The position numbers and the translations under genes are program-made. DNA of 64,000 bases from Rhyzopertha dominica. Its lineage: Eukaryota > Arthropoda > Insecta > Coleoptera > Bostrichidae. Each line of letters starts with the position of its first letter. Within the stretch, counting starts at the first letter, position 1. Location: the NCBI GenBank assembly GCA_025024175.1, contig QCXZ01000064.1:16864001-16928000 (forward strand), in the 5' to 3' direction. The notes under the pieces were generated by a model. It did not search any database and was not told the origin of the DNA. It saw nothing but the letters and a program-made list of their open reading frames with translations. Below, piece by piece: positions 38,621 to 51,734 of the stretch.

Positions 38621-40705
38621 GCTAGTTATTTGACCGGCCGGCGCGGTAGGCGTATGCAAAATGTCAGAACAATCGCAATATCCAAAAAATAGTTAATTGT
38701 ATAATCTAAGGGCGTATCTTAAGGGATTACATTAAATAAACCTTCCTGCATACCCACATGCATACCGCAACTTAGCTAACATTTAAAATTTAAATGAATT
38801 AAAATGTAGTATAAAATAAAAATACATATTTTATTGATCTTTTAGATATAAAAATGTAGAAAATCATACAAAAAGAAACATAAAATCTAAAGATTACATA
38901 CCTAAATATTGCTGGTACATTTGAAATGGTCTTAAGCATTTGATAAATAGGTACCACGGTATGTTTAAAGTCAGGACCAGTTGAAGTAAATAATACAATT
39001 ATATAATATACCAAAAAAAAATGTTAAATTTAACAAATATTAGGATACATAATAAGTTACAAATGAATAATTATTGATATGCGGTTGATGATCGATAAAT
39101 ATCAAAGTCCCGCTCGCTTGCACAGCGGTTTATTTGTCTTTAACAGCAATTATTTTTATTATAATAGTATTATTATGTATTGCGGTTAATAATTATTATT
39201 ACTTTCGTTATACCTCTTGTATTTCCAAAGTCCTTATGTTAATAACAAATTTAAATATATTTCATGATGCCAATTTCATTAATAAATAAAGTATTTATTA
39301 CATTTCATATCTCAAATACACACACGTGCAGCTATCATAGAACTCAACGGTAATCAGCTGTTGTGTATTGTATAGCACAAGTCCGCAAGTGCAGGGTGAG
39401 CAAATAAGAGAGGTGGCGGGTCATATCTCATAAACCAGTAGCCCTAGAGCTTTGAGGTAAAAAATTTCTTAAGTAAAGTGGCCAAGAGAAATTGCTGGAA
39501 AATATTTTCGAGTTTCTAAAGTGACCGCTAGAGGGAGCTGTGGTACCTCCAAATTACAAAATTAATGTTTGTGTCATTTTTAGCCTAATAAATGTCTGCG
39601 GTATTAAACATTTTAAGATTCTTTGGACTAAAATCTAACATTTTTGTTTAGAACATTTTTTGTTAAATGTCAAATAAAGAAGTGGGGGGCGGGTGAATAT
39701 TAATACAGAAAATTATATTTCAGGTACACAAAACGAAAATGCAATTTTCAAAATAAAGTCTTCACATTCATACATGGTATAAGTGAAAAGTGGAGATTAA
39801 GGTGCTGGCACACCAAATAATAATATACAAAATTTTCAAGGTAAGCATCTTCAAAATTTAGACACTAACAAAAACAACCTTAATTTTGATAATACTGTGC
39901 TTGAACATTAAAATTCCACCGATTTATAAAAAGAGGGACTGACCTTGTGGCAGTAATCGTACCGCCATTTGTCTACCATCTAAAAGGAAAATGAAGAGAC
40001 ATGAGGTTGTACACCTTTTAACAAACTAAAAAAAAACAGGACAGAACAGGTATAATCCTGAAGTGGATTGGTAAATTACGAGAAGATATTTACAAAAATA
40101 AAATTCTCAACAAATGTGACATAAAGGATATGTTATATGGATGTTATAATTACAGAAATAAATGTATAGGTATGTAATGTAATCTAATAAAAACAAATAA
40201 ATAGGTACCTATGTTTTGTCTAAAAAATGGAACATGGGTATATTCACAGTGCAATATAGGAGTGTCTGACATAGCCACAATCAGGTATGTGATCGATGTT
40301 TAAATTTGTTTCATTTAGATTGCGTTAATAATAAAAACGATTCCGTCCATTTTTATATGCCCCAATTGCAATAGGTATTCGGTATTAGTGCTGTATTCTA
40401 TATTTCATGTCTTTGTTTTCTTGGATATACATCCTAGAAATAAGATAGTATATAATCTTTAGATTTTATGTTTCTTTTTGTATGATTTATATCTAAAAGA
40501 TTAATAAAATATGTATTTTTATTTTATACTACATTTTAATTCATTCAAATTTTAAATGTTAGCTAAGTTGCAGTAAGCATGTGGGCATGAAGGAAGGTTT
40601 ATTTAATGTAATCCCTTAGATTATACAATTAACTATTTTTTGGATATTGCGATTGTTCTGACATTTTGCATACGCCTACCGCGCCGGCCGGTCAAATAAC
40701 TAGCG

Positions 40706-40995
40706 TATACAATTGCCAGATATTATCTGGCAATTGTCAGTTAACATCTGGCAATTGTCAGTTACTATCTGACAATTGCCAGTTAGTATCTGGCAATTGC
40801 CAGTTACTATCTGGCATTGCCAGTTATTATCTGGCAATTGCCAGTTACTATCTGACAATTGCCAGTTACTGTCTGGCATTGCCAGTTATTATCTGACAAT
40901 TGCCAGTTACTATCTGACAATTGCCAGTTACTATCTGGCAATTGCCAGTTATTATCTGACAATTGCCAGTTATTATCTGACAATTGCCAGTTAAC
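40706..40995 (-). repeat. 21-bp palindromic tandem repeats, right arm
   Basis: The inverted counterpart of the left array, about 14 units. Unit order and variants resemble the left array but the copy numbers differ (14 against about 16), which explains most of the length difference between the arms. Confidence 0.95.
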
Positions 40996-41900
40996 AGCTT
41001 TTCACTTCCATGTATAAAATATAAATCGTGTTTTATTTTTATTTTTGCTTGGCCCTTCAGAGCCATCGTATGATTCAGCTTGGAACCTAGAGAGGAGTGG
41101 TGAATTTGAATGGTCGGATAAACATGCTGTGATATTATCATCGCGTGGAAATGACCTGTTGAACGAACTTTGCGGTGTAGCAATATATCAGCTATGTGAC
41201 ACTTTACCAATCCACTGCTGCTGCTTGCCCACGCTTCAGAAGTGTTGTGCACTGTCCGTGCATAATTTACATCTGTATTGCAAATCAAAGGCCTAACTCA
41301 AACTTGATGTCTATTTGCTTAAAGCTGATTAAAGCTCGCAATCATTTAAAACGCCCGTGGTACATGATATTATGATAGTTATTGTTTTGTACATCCCATC
41401 CTGTTTTTACACTTTTAGTTCAGTAATTTCCTTGGGTGATTTTTAACGCTCAGCATTTTTCTGGCAACTTATGCGATGCCTACAATGTACTGTCTAGAAT
41501 ATTTTTATCAACTCAACGGAGTTGATAATCATCATGGCCTCATTTTTAGAGCCTACTTTGTCCTCTCTTGCCTTATTAGATCTTTGTCACTCTTGTTTCC
41601 TGAAGATACTTTTCATCCTGTTATAGATATATCTAATATCATTGGACACGAACACTGAGTGTAGTGAATTGAATTAAAGGAAAGCCAATATTTATTAGTT
41701 AAATGATAATCATCTGCATATTATTTAGTTGTTTTTTTGCGTGACAAGCAATGTTTAGATGTTTAGATATCTCCAATGGTTGGCTGCTAATATCATTCAG
41801 TGCCTTCACAACAAGTTTATAAGGTTATATGGGAGAAACAATTCTCATTACTATTACAGTCAGTTTTGCCGGTACAAATGACGATCAAAATCTTTAATTG

Positions 41901-42800
41901 TTTCAGCATATAAAAAGCTACTTGGCTAATATTGAGACATCGTTACCTTAGCGTTAGATATATGTTATACATTCGGTGTGACTCAGGGATATAATCTAAA
42001 TTCGTTGCTAATTTTACTGTATATTAATTGCGATAAGCTACTCTTCGCTGACGATCAGAAGGTATACTCGCGGATAGGCAGCATAGGATCGATTGTGTAG
42101 CATGACCTTTATAGCACTTTTGAGTGGTGTACTATTAAGGGTCCTCAGTCCGCGAAATTTCATGATGCATGAGCTGTACTATACCTGTAAAAAATGTAAC
42201 CCGCTACCAATATCTTTAGACTTGCAAATCCATCACTCTTCCATTATTTAACAGAAACTAAATCAGAAAAACNCATTCTCTTTTTTTAAATGTGTTTGAA
42301 AAGGATCAAACGAGGTTTTACTTGGGGTAAGTTTCCATACTTGTTTCCGTTTGCTAGTAAAAATATTTTTTGAAAACATTTACAATGCCGTAGTTTGCTG
42401 TCCTTTGCATTAAAGAAAAATTGCCCGAGGATAATTTAGTCTAGGTCTGTCTTATACCGCGTGTGTATGCCATACAATTTAACGCACGGAGTATTCTTAA
42501 CAGACGTCATCCAAACCTTTCTAAATCCAGTGTTGTATCCTTCTCATATTGGCGATGTTGTTGTTGGCAAGATGTTCCGTGATAAGTACTTAGACATACT
42601 TTTTGTCGATAAGCTTGTTTTTGTTTACCATATTCATCATATTCTTGGCAATAGTTATGCAAAATTAGGTTTTGTTGGCAGAAATTGCATGGATTTTCGT
42701 AATGTCAACACTCTCAATGCACTTTTTGCTGTTTAGTCACATTTAAGTTGGAGTATACAGCACTTATTTGGCCCCCTTTACGTAATATGTACAACATTAA
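41901..42800 (+). pseudogene. LINE (jockey/CR1-type) reverse transcriptase remnant
   Basis: From 41901 the plus strand reads FQHIKSYLANIE, then HSGVTQGYNLNSLLILLYIN (frame from 41972), LLFADDQKVYSRIGSI, which contains the catalytic FADD box, a stop, and FEWCTIKG. About 20 residues between the YIN and FADD blocks are missing. After an unrelated or unreadable stretch (42173-42460) a frame at 42560-42736 gives DKLVFVYHIHHI and SYAKLGFVGRNCMDF, and after another frame change KLEYTALIWPP; these are the C-terminal blocks typical of jockey and CR1 group elements. Several stops and frameshifts make it inactive. Endonuclease and ORF1 are absent. Confidence 0.8.
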
Positions 42801-43570
42801 ACTAGTTGGGGTTGTTCAGATGCAAATTAGCAGTAAGTAGGAACATTCAACATATTGAAATCAGGATAACCACTTAGCAATTATCAAGTTAAGCTAAGCA
42901 GTAACTGCATCAATATGCCACTATAAATCGCACACTATTGATTATGATTTGTTACGTGGTGAAGCCCAAACAATGTGAACGATTTTGCACAAAACTTGAG
43001 CTACACCAGCTATACGCTTTTTGATGAGCTATTTCATTAAGGCCCCCGAGTTAACTGGCTTGATAGTCGTCGACTCGTTCGTATAATACGTAAAGTGTTC
43101 TGTGTCTGACACCGTTAATTTTCGCACTCAATTACGTCAAGAAGCAATAACCTCCGGCTGCTAATAATACAACGCCGACGGAATCCACAGGTTTACTCCC
43201 ACGTTTTGTGTAACGCAACTGAAAGCAGGCGAACTCTAACATTCAAATAATATTGCTAATTGCTGCGAATTCGGGCATTAACGTAGCAAATCTGCGGATT
43301 AACGTACGTCTTGTGCGTATAGTAATTCCCCCATGAATACCTATCGACGCTCAAGGCTCTATCAGGATCCTTCAGTTTGAAAATGGGTTTGGGGAGTAAC
43401 AAATAATGTATAGGTATATAAATGGATATTTCACGTACCATCCTCTCAGGATATAAATATGCCATTATGGGTAACTCAAAATAGATCAATGCCTTTTCNT
43501 CATTTGCGTCTAACAAGTACAAAAAAATGTAAGTCTCACAGTACAGTCCTTCCACCGCATAAAATTACGA
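42801..43570. other. No recognisable gene; GC-richer patch
   Basis: A patch at about 43040-43250 (GTCGTCGACTCGTTCG, CCTCCGGCTGCTAATAATAC) stands out by composition. The 99-codon minus frame at 43256-43555 contains an N and no motif. Confidence 0.4.
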
Positions 43571-43957
43571 GATTTCATATAATTCCAAGTCAGTTATTTT
43601 AGTTAGTATCTAAAAAAGGTACAACTCTGTCATAAATTGCTTCCTAATTAGTTAACTACTAACATTTATAATGACCGTATCAATATTATCGACATCTTTA
43701 TTTCTATAATAAATATAATGACAGCAATTACATCATGGCAACATAATGACGTAGTAGACTATTCTTATATGATTATGTTGCCGTGGGATTACCAACTCAT
43801 TAAATTTATTATAGAAATAACCAAATGAAGGTGTGTAATATTGATACGGTTATTGTAAATGTTAGTGGGTAATTAATTAGAAATGAATTTATGACTAAGT
43901 TTTTGAATAGATACTTTTTTAGATATTACCTAACATAACTAACTGATATTAGATGAT
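43571..43957. mobile_element. Foldback MITE, about 390 bp
   Basis: Arms of about 175 bp (43571-43747 and 43772-43957) are imperfect inverted copies with about 24 bp between them. Matches include GTTAGTATCTAAAAAAGG with TTAGGTAATATCTAAAAAAG, CTAACATTTATAATGACCGT with CTAACATTTACAATAACCGT, TATTTCTATAATAAAT in both, and GGCAACATAAT at the centre. No frame of interest. Boundaries are approximate because the outer ends are more diverged. Confidence 0.8.
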
Positions 43958-46900
43958 ATCCTAGAGCTTTCTTCAGCGGAATGACTACGCTGCGAGACTT
44001 GCATTTTTTGTATCTTTCATGTTTTGATTTGATCTAATTGATTACTGTGGGTAGTCCTTTTTTCCCTTTTGGGTAATATTCCTTGTACATTAGCTGCGTA
44101 TTTTCTCAAAAGCTCACTCGCTATCTCTATTGGTTTTTCTCAGAGGCTTTGATGTAACAATTTTTATAGGTACGGACCGTAAACACCTCTAAGTAGATTA
44201 TATGCAGCCATCAGAGAGCATGTATTTAAAAGTTTAGAAAACCGAACTGAAATTCAGAAATTTTTGTTCTGTGGGTTAAACAGTAACTAGATGCAAAATT
44301 TGAAGTTTGTGTATCTGCTAGAGGTACATATGTTAGAATTTTGATGATGGGTGAGTATACCGATGGCAAAATTATAGTATCTCGCAATAGTTTATGAACT
44401 ATAGGTGCAAATAGCATGTAACAAAGATGTTGCTATGTCCTCTTGGTCAATAAAAATTTAGGCTTGCAGCTTTATCCACAACGAAGTTACAGGGAGTCGC
44501 TTCGAGAAAGATATAGTACCGCTGTGCACTTGCTCAACTTGACGGAGAAGTAGCACTAGTTTTCTTTTGTAGCTAATAGAATTACTTGCAATAAAGTAAT
44601 TTATAATAACATGTACGCAACTAGGTCATAACTATTCTAAATTAAATATTAACTAAATTATAAAAAAGGGTGTTACTTCGACCTTGTAGAGACCTGGACG
44701 GGTCAGACTCAAATTTCTATTTCAGGCATTGCTCTCGCTCATTAAAGTCAGACCATATGTATTACTATTGTGTGTAAACAAATGTTAATTAATATACGTT
44801 TATAACTACCCTCTACAAACATCAGTAGTGTTACCCTCTGACCTCTGTCTTTGGATAGCGTTCGCTGCCACCACTACACCGGAGTGTAGAAATTTAAGTA
44901 GGGGCTAACTCCCCACGTTGATCTTCTCTTCGGGACGAGAGATACCTTCGAAGCACGGAGTTTACTTAGCTCTTTTAATAAATTAAACACCGATTTCTGA
45001 CTTTACTTAAATTTATTGATAAACTCGATGAAAGAAAATTATCAGACAAACAAGATGACTAAAGAATTACGATTGATACATATAAAGAACAAATGTGAAA
45101 ACTGTCGTAGGAACATATAGCAATTATCCAGTATTTCTTTTAAATCGTTGTTAATTACGTTACTGGAACTGACCAAACAAAGCTAAATTTACTTGAAATT
45201 TGGAAAACAAATACAAACAATAATTACCGAAATGAAAAGTTTAACGATACCCAAAAGCGAGTCCCTCGATGTGAATTATCCAAGAAAGGGTAAAACCGTA
45301 TCGTCGTAAACGAAAATCTTAGCACACTTTGATACTTTAATACGCGACAAAAACTTAATAAAACTTACAACTGAAATGTTCGATTTAAAGTTTACGCGAC
45401 GACGGTTACCAGGGAACTGATTTTGAGATCTTTTGAGGGAATCTGGAACCCATCGCAAATTTTGCCGGAACAGCAATACTCGCGGTTGTTTCTCGCGTCG
45501 CAAAATTACACCATCGGTGAGAACACTATGGCAATCAACTCATCGACACGTTCGTTTCCATTTCCTTACTTTTATTACAAAAGGTGTCTAATAAAACCGC
45601 ACATACGCGCGTACTGCTGTTCATCAGTTTCCATGAGAATATCTCAGGTTTTGAAAATACACGAAACCCGGGTCGTTGGTCTGTACCGTCCGTTACAGTA
45701 GGTGTGCTGCTGCGCTTCTTGAGGTTAACTTATTGATTTCATTTGCAAACGCTTAGCGTGTTTGTTCGAAAAATCCTAGATATCCACATCAATATATGAT
45801 AAATTCTCCTTAAACAGTCAACGCTATTAAGAAATGGTTAAAGTAAAAGGAATACTGGCCAATTTTTAATAAAAGTACTGGTCTAAAAAAAAGCTGGCCT
45901 AACTAATTTGTTTTACAAAACGGTTGGCATGTCACTGAGTAACTTTTGCCGTTTCTGTTAATAACAACCTAAATTTGTTTAGGCCTAATGTAAAGTTTCT
46001 TAAACGTCACAACGTCTTAATTTGTCCAGAGACTTGGGAAACTGATTTGTCGGTCCTTTTTTCAGGTCAGGGCTATTTGATACCCATAGTGCAAAATTGA
46101 TACCAATGACTGCCAGCACCTTGAGCTGACATACATCATCAGACCATAACTGAAAAGCACATTTTGGTTTTCCGCTTTAAATAGTCTGGGTGGTACACCA
46201 CGCCTTTCTTACGTAGTTGCCAAAATAGTACAAATCGTAAATCATTACTTCAAATACCGGAAGACTATTGTTCTACTCGTCCAATTTTGACAACTTTTAA
46301 GATTGTTTCTCCTTTGCTTCCCAAAGGAAAGGAAAAAATTATGTATTAGCGTCTGCCAAATAATGTATCTGAGTACACTTTTGTTTATTTAATCTTTCTA
46401 CCTCGAACAAATTTCAGCTGAAAACCTTCATTGACGATTTTGTACCATATACGCCGCAAATCGCGCAATTTTTTTCTGCCCCTATTTTTTCGATACCACT
46501 AGTTTCTATGTAACGTTGTTAAGGTTTCTTAGAGATATTTGTGGAATTTTTTAAATTTTATATACTGACACGCTATCTTTGTGGACTGCAACGACTTTTT
46601 TCCTCAGGTCGTCGCAAATCGCTTTTTGACGCCTCATCTGAAGCACAAGTTGCATAACAATTGGAAATGCACTTATAAAATTAATACCAATAAGTTATTT
46701 TGACTTAAATGTAAATCACATCCAAAACAATTGCGAAACCAACTTTACTGGGAATTAGCTGATTCAACTGAAGTGACGTTATTTGCTTATTTTAGTAATT
46801 TCATTTACTATTTATTGCAGTTTGTTCACGAATATGATCAGTACCTAATGTCCTATTCATACAGATGAAATAGCAAAAAGAACTTCAACCTTTGTCCTAC

Positions 46901-47215
46901 AAGGCCTGTATTCATATGAGAATCGGGGGTGGGGTTTTTCAAAAGAGACAATAAACACATAGTATCACATATTGTTAAATGTCAATTTTTGTATCTGCGT
47001 TAATATTAAAATAAAAGGTGTTTTTGTACGTTTATTAACTTCTTGCTATGTTTAGAATCGCTGCTAATAAGATACATACTAAAATCTAAGCGAATGCGTA
47101 TGCGTGCGATTAATTGTTTTGGAGAGAAATATCAGCGTCGCGAGGAGATGCAAAAGTAGGCTATGAGTATTGATGTGTCATTTTTTGACAGGGAGAAATG
47201 TTCTTGATTTTGGCT
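43958..47215. other. No recognisable gene (3.3 kb)
   Basis: No domain seen. A composition change at 44820-44960 (TCTTCGGGACGAGAGATACC) and another at 45420-45700 are the only standouts; the 92-codon frame at 45423-45701 has no motif. Confidence 0.45.
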
Positions 47216-47408
47216 CAGTGAGAGCGAGGTCTTTGGCCATGATGTGCCTCAGGCAGTGAGAGTAAGGTCTTTGGCCATGATGTGCCTCAGGCAGTGAGAG
47301 TAAGGTCTTTGGCCATAATGTGCCTCAGGCAGTGAGAGTAAGGTCTTTGGCCATGATGTGCCTCAGGCAGTGAGAGTAAGGTCTTTGGCCATGATGTGCC
47401 TCAGGCAG
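47216..47408 (+). repeat. 38-bp tandem repeat, five copies
   Basis: Units begin at 47216, 47254, 47292, 47330 and 47368 with the pattern CAGTGAGAGTAAGGTCTTTG, then GCCATGATGTGCCTCAGG. Differences are a GCG for GTA in the first copy and an A for G in the third. A partial sixth unit ends the array. The high identity suggests recent expansion. Confidence 0.95.
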
Positions 47409-47760
47409 TTTTAAACCCCTAGCGCAGAGTGCCCGGTTAACAGCCGTGGTTCCTTCGAGTGGGTGACTTGCATTCCGGGGGGTAATGCGGGCTTCTCGAA
47501 TGACATAGTTCTGGTGGAGAGGGTAGCCTTATTAGGTGCCCCCGATCCGGGCTATTGGAATGCGACCCTATAGGCCTTAGGGTGAGCGTTCGGGGAAGCC
47601 TCTGCTATTTCAGGTTGACACTAGCTAGTTGTTGAAGAGAGAAAACTAACAAGGTATTCATAACCACCATTGATAAAGATGTAATCTCAGGGATGAAGCC
47701 ATAGACAGGACAAGGATGAGGCCCTGGGGTGAAAACCCCTCTGTGAGTCTTAACCGTATC
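47409..47760. other. GC-rich non-coding block after the tandem array
   Basis: About 350 bp near 50% GC, with blocks such as GTGCCCGGTTAACAGCCGTG, GGTGCCCCCGATCCGGGC and a GGGGTGAAAACCCC hairpin, in AT-rich surroundings. It may be the untranslated end of a transposable element together with the adjoining tandem repeats; I do not recognise the family. Confidence 0.4.
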
Positions 47761-50460
47761 TGTTTGAGTTTAACGGATGACTAACTTATGTTTTGTTTTT
47801 GCAGCTCCCGCGCATATGTGAAACCGCCTTGTCTGTCCACCGGAGTGACCGCATTGTTATGACCCACGTATGAAGGCGGTGATAATGTAAGTTTTTCTTG
47901 ATTATTCCCGCATTAGTTTTTCTATGTTTTTCAATATACGCGTTTCCGTCCTGGCATAGGCCTTCTTTAACATTTTCTATTTTATACATGTTCACATCGG
48001 ACGGGTTCTCAAGAGGGCCCATCCAAGGGATATTATTATTTTATTGCCATAATATTATATTGCTTAAAGATGAGAAGAAAATCATCAACAGATGTGGTAA
48101 ATTCTTTGGAAAGAGCTAAATTAAATAAAGTTCTTGAAATGTCGTCCGTGTGTCCCAGGCTCAGGTCAGGCCCGAAAAATCCACACGTTAACTATCTTTC
48201 TTTTGTCTCTTTTGAAGCACCGCATCCCTAATTAAATAACCAACCAACGTACAAAATTGATTTAATAACTATATTAATAATAATCAGTTAAAATTCTGGT
48301 ATATGATACTTAATGAGTTAATTTAGCAACAAACTTGTAATTTTAGGTTGACAACTCAAATGTTTGGGATATGGATATGGAAGTGGTGAATGAAGGTTTG
48401 CAAATAGTTTTTGGAAATGCCATCTACACTTAAAGTAAGTCCTATCAAATGATTTTAATGGGGTTACACAATTAAAATACCTAAATAAAAATGTGAAAGC
48501 CGCATAACTATGACTATTATCGTTAAGAAACATTCTTCTTAAGATGTCATCTCTAAGAATTTTGACGCATAGAATGTTTCTACTGGAGATATCATTTCTC
48601 TGCTTAATGCATCCCCTTGAGGTTCTCATCACCATTTCCACTCCAACCCTTTGTAGTTTCGCCCCAACGCACTATTAACATTTGGTTTGCTACATAAAAG
48701 AGTCGTAGTAAGCATTCAGCACGCACCCGCAAAAAATTCGCCCCTAAGCGAATAACGACATAATATAATAACGGCACCCCGAAACAGGCAACTCCCCGCA
48801 GGTGGTTGGCTTTGGAAATTCCCCCAAGCCTATTTGAAGTCGAGCCGTTCGCCCTGCATATTTAATCGAGTTAGTGGAAGACAACCTCCGCTTGCCACCG
48901 TATGGCATTAAAAGTTAATCGGCGTGTTCGATACTAAACGTGTCAATGGGAGAGGACTTATTGCTTACTATACATTCAATCCATAGGGCAAGCGCGCGTG
49001 GCGTGCTTACATCTTCTTTTGTTGGGTTTTGTTTATGCACCAGCAGGTCCGGACAGATGTGGGAAGCCACGGGTTGTCCGCATTGCACCACCCGATCTTT
49101 AGATTTATCTTCCGCTGGATCTTGTGCAGTAAGCCCTCGTGACAGTGGCAGTACGGTTACTGCGATGCAAAATTGAATTAGCGAGTTACGAGGTAATCAC
49201 AGCGCGAAACTATCGTATAATTCCTCAATCATATGGTTTCAGCTGAATATATATGCCATGACATTTATTCAGCTTCAATCGATGTGATATAAACAGTACG
49301 GTACATAACGTAATGAATTTGGGACAGCTCTTGTTTGACACCAGTTCAACGGCAAAATTTTGTTTTACAAAACGAGAGACAATATACCAATTTAAAGGGC
49401 AAAAAAAGTCAATAGGTATAGTAGTTACTTCGCGGGCTATAAGACTTACCTAATGGTATAGCCATTTAGTAAAAAAAAATAGAACTATAATCAAGCATAG
49501 TTTGTCGATTTTCAATTACAAGACGTTTTACCCAATGGCAGAAAATAGTGCTAATCAATGTAATGGCGGGTTCTTTCGAGGAAATGGAAATGTAATTTAT
49601 AGTAACTGCAAAGTGGGACATAATTTTTCAAACCGAGACATACGATCAATTTATAGTAAAACAATGTTTTAAACTCCTTTAAAACTATATGATTTTAATA
49701 CATTGCTTCAATCAGTGCTTTCTACATATAGGTAATGATTTTTCTTCAATAAACTGAATTCACAAAACACGACGTCGTTAGAAAATACAGATTTAAAAAT
49801 TTCCAAAAGAATAAAATGAACATATTTCAGTACTGCTCAGTTTTTCTAAATAAAAAAAAATAATAACAATACGAACCAAACATTGTTTAGCATTTTTAAA
49901 TTATATTGTTAAGACAATCTTCAAAGAGGGTTGTACCAAAAAAGAAATAAAATAAAAAGTACTGAAAACAATAAAAGGCACTGTTGCGTTGTTTGACGAT
50001 CAGAATGTATAAATAGGTATACGATCGGTTATTATTGCGTTAGCTGTTTCATCTGTTATTTTCTATTATAATATTAAATAGTAAGTACAACAGGTAGATT
50101 GAATTTACAAAAAAACATAATATACCGACTACTTCATCGAAAACGAAACTCTATATAATATTCTAAACACTTCACTATGAATGCCGGAAGTTACAATTAG
50201 GACATTCATTCCTAAACACATACAATCCGTTTTTCTGTATATTCTGACACTCACGGTTCGGTAATATTTCAAACATACACGAAGACAATGTAAGTATCAT
50301 TAATAGTGTTACACAGTGACAAGATGTAACATCATCCACTAGTGGACGATTGCATATGCTTAACCCGGTGTCTAGAACAAAAAAAACACTTTATTTGTTT
50401 AATCCAAAAGAAAAGCATGTATTTACCGACCCTGCTTTGAACAAAATAAATTGAAATTAT
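47761..50460. other. No gene; GC-richer island at 48.75-49.18 kb
   Basis: At 48750-49180 the sequence becomes GC-richer (GCAGGTGGTTGG E-box-like word, GAGCCGTTCGCCCTGC, GGCATTAAAAGTTAATCGG). The 78-codon frame at 48940-49176 has no known domain. Possibly regulatory; not shown by the sequence. Confidence 0.4.
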
Positions 50461-50466
50461 TGCGCT

Positions 50467-50600
50467 GACCACCACGATCTCCAGATCTCTCAACAAAATT
50501 TATTACATGGTGCTATTGAAGTGTCCTGCAATAAGTCACCGCCCTGTTCTTTAACTTACTATTCAAATAGAATAACTATTATGTCAGTAAGCACATATAG
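50467..50600 (+). pseudogene. Transposase shard (Tc1/mariner third aspartate block)
   Basis: The plus strand reads PPRSPDLSTKFITWCY around 50471-50518, matching the PPRSPDLTPLDFFLWG block of the insect mariner family found at the window start. Stops and frame changes follow. Nothing upstream extends the similarity, so only this short piece is supported. Confidence 0.45.
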
Positions 50601-51734
50601 GCATCATGGGCAAAAAAGTCGATGGTATCAAACGCCTTCAAATGGTCAAGGCAGTTATGCCTTTATCTGCACTTAATAGAATATAATCTGTTGATTTGAT
50701 CACTGCAGTGGTGCAACTATGATAATTTCGAAAGACTCATATTCCGGTATGACCTCACTAAAGATTGGCAAGATGCTGATAGAACGAAGGTCCTTCATTT
50801 GTGTGGGAGGATGAAGTTTAAAGAAGTAAACTGTGAGTAGACCAAATTCACGAACATTTTATTGTTATCAATTAATTTGAAATAATATACTTAATAACTC
50901 CCCACCCGCCGGATATTGAAAAAAAACCTCATTTATACTATTTGTTATATTAATACTTCTATCAATTTTAAAATATCTGATATTTTTGTAACAATTACAG
51001 TCATATCTTTAACTAGCTGCTATATGGGCTAGTTAACTATTCTAATTCAATTCGCAATATTATAACGAAGGGACTTATTACCAGTTAGTTTATTTGAAAG
51101 ACGGACATACGAAATCACAATACACTAGGCAATGGTCGGAAGCACCTGAAAGAGTTACTGCACTAAAAGTATAAATGTAGTCAGTATTGGATACATTACT
51201 GTGATGTGGTAAAGCTATATCCATAACCATATTCTGGTATGTTCTGAAATAGTTTTTGTTGATGCAAGAGAATCAAGGGCGGAATCATATAGGAGACATC
51301 AGCTTCATCTTGTTGCGTGCATGGTTTTTTCAATATAGACGACAAATTATTGGATCGTATATAACCATATTTGCTGGTATGCGGATGGTGTCAAAGCAAA
51401 CGAAATCCACAATATTAAGTTTTAGTTACAGATATTGAAAACAAATTTGTCAAACATACACATGGCTCGGATATTACCAATCACGTATATAACCACCTTA
51501 TCTAACATCATGGATCACGAGTACTAATACAGTTTTGCAAAAATGCATTTGAACAATACGGGTTTCTATCAGCAAAAGCTAACGGCAACACCGGATAACA
51601 TATGCGTTATATTGCTACTGTTTAATAAAAGAGCATTATTATATAATTTTATGCTTTACTAAGTTTATTATGATAATGTATACACAATTTGGACTATAAT
51701 GAACATGTAGAATAATTACGTATTATAAAACAAA

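Larger units (their letters stand above)
38213..41069. mobile_element. Foldback DNA transposon with long terminal inverted repeats
   Basis: A complete 2.86-kb element. The left arm, 38213-38900 (688 bp), and right arm, 40449-41069 (621 bp), are inverted copies. Both begin TACGATGGCTCTGAAGGGCC, pass through a tandem repeat zone, then GACCGGCCGGCGCGGTAGGC, and end in TAAAATCTAAAGATTA. The 7-bp word ATGATTC flanks both sides (38206-38212 and 41070-41076), a clean target duplication. The 1.55-kb centre (38901-40448) is AT-rich and encodes nothing I recognise. A segment from about 39392 (CAGGGTGAG...) resembles an inserted mariner end. The design recalls Drosophila FB and Galileo elements; the superfamily here is undetermined. 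It is non-autonomous. Confidence 0.9.

Noticed and set aside
38139..38625. Open frames of 65-98 codons on both strands across the 21-bp array (and the same at 40666-41288)
   Set aside because: A 21-bp period keeps any frame open and yields a repeated NWQLSD- or TGNCQI-type peptide; the array is non-coding.
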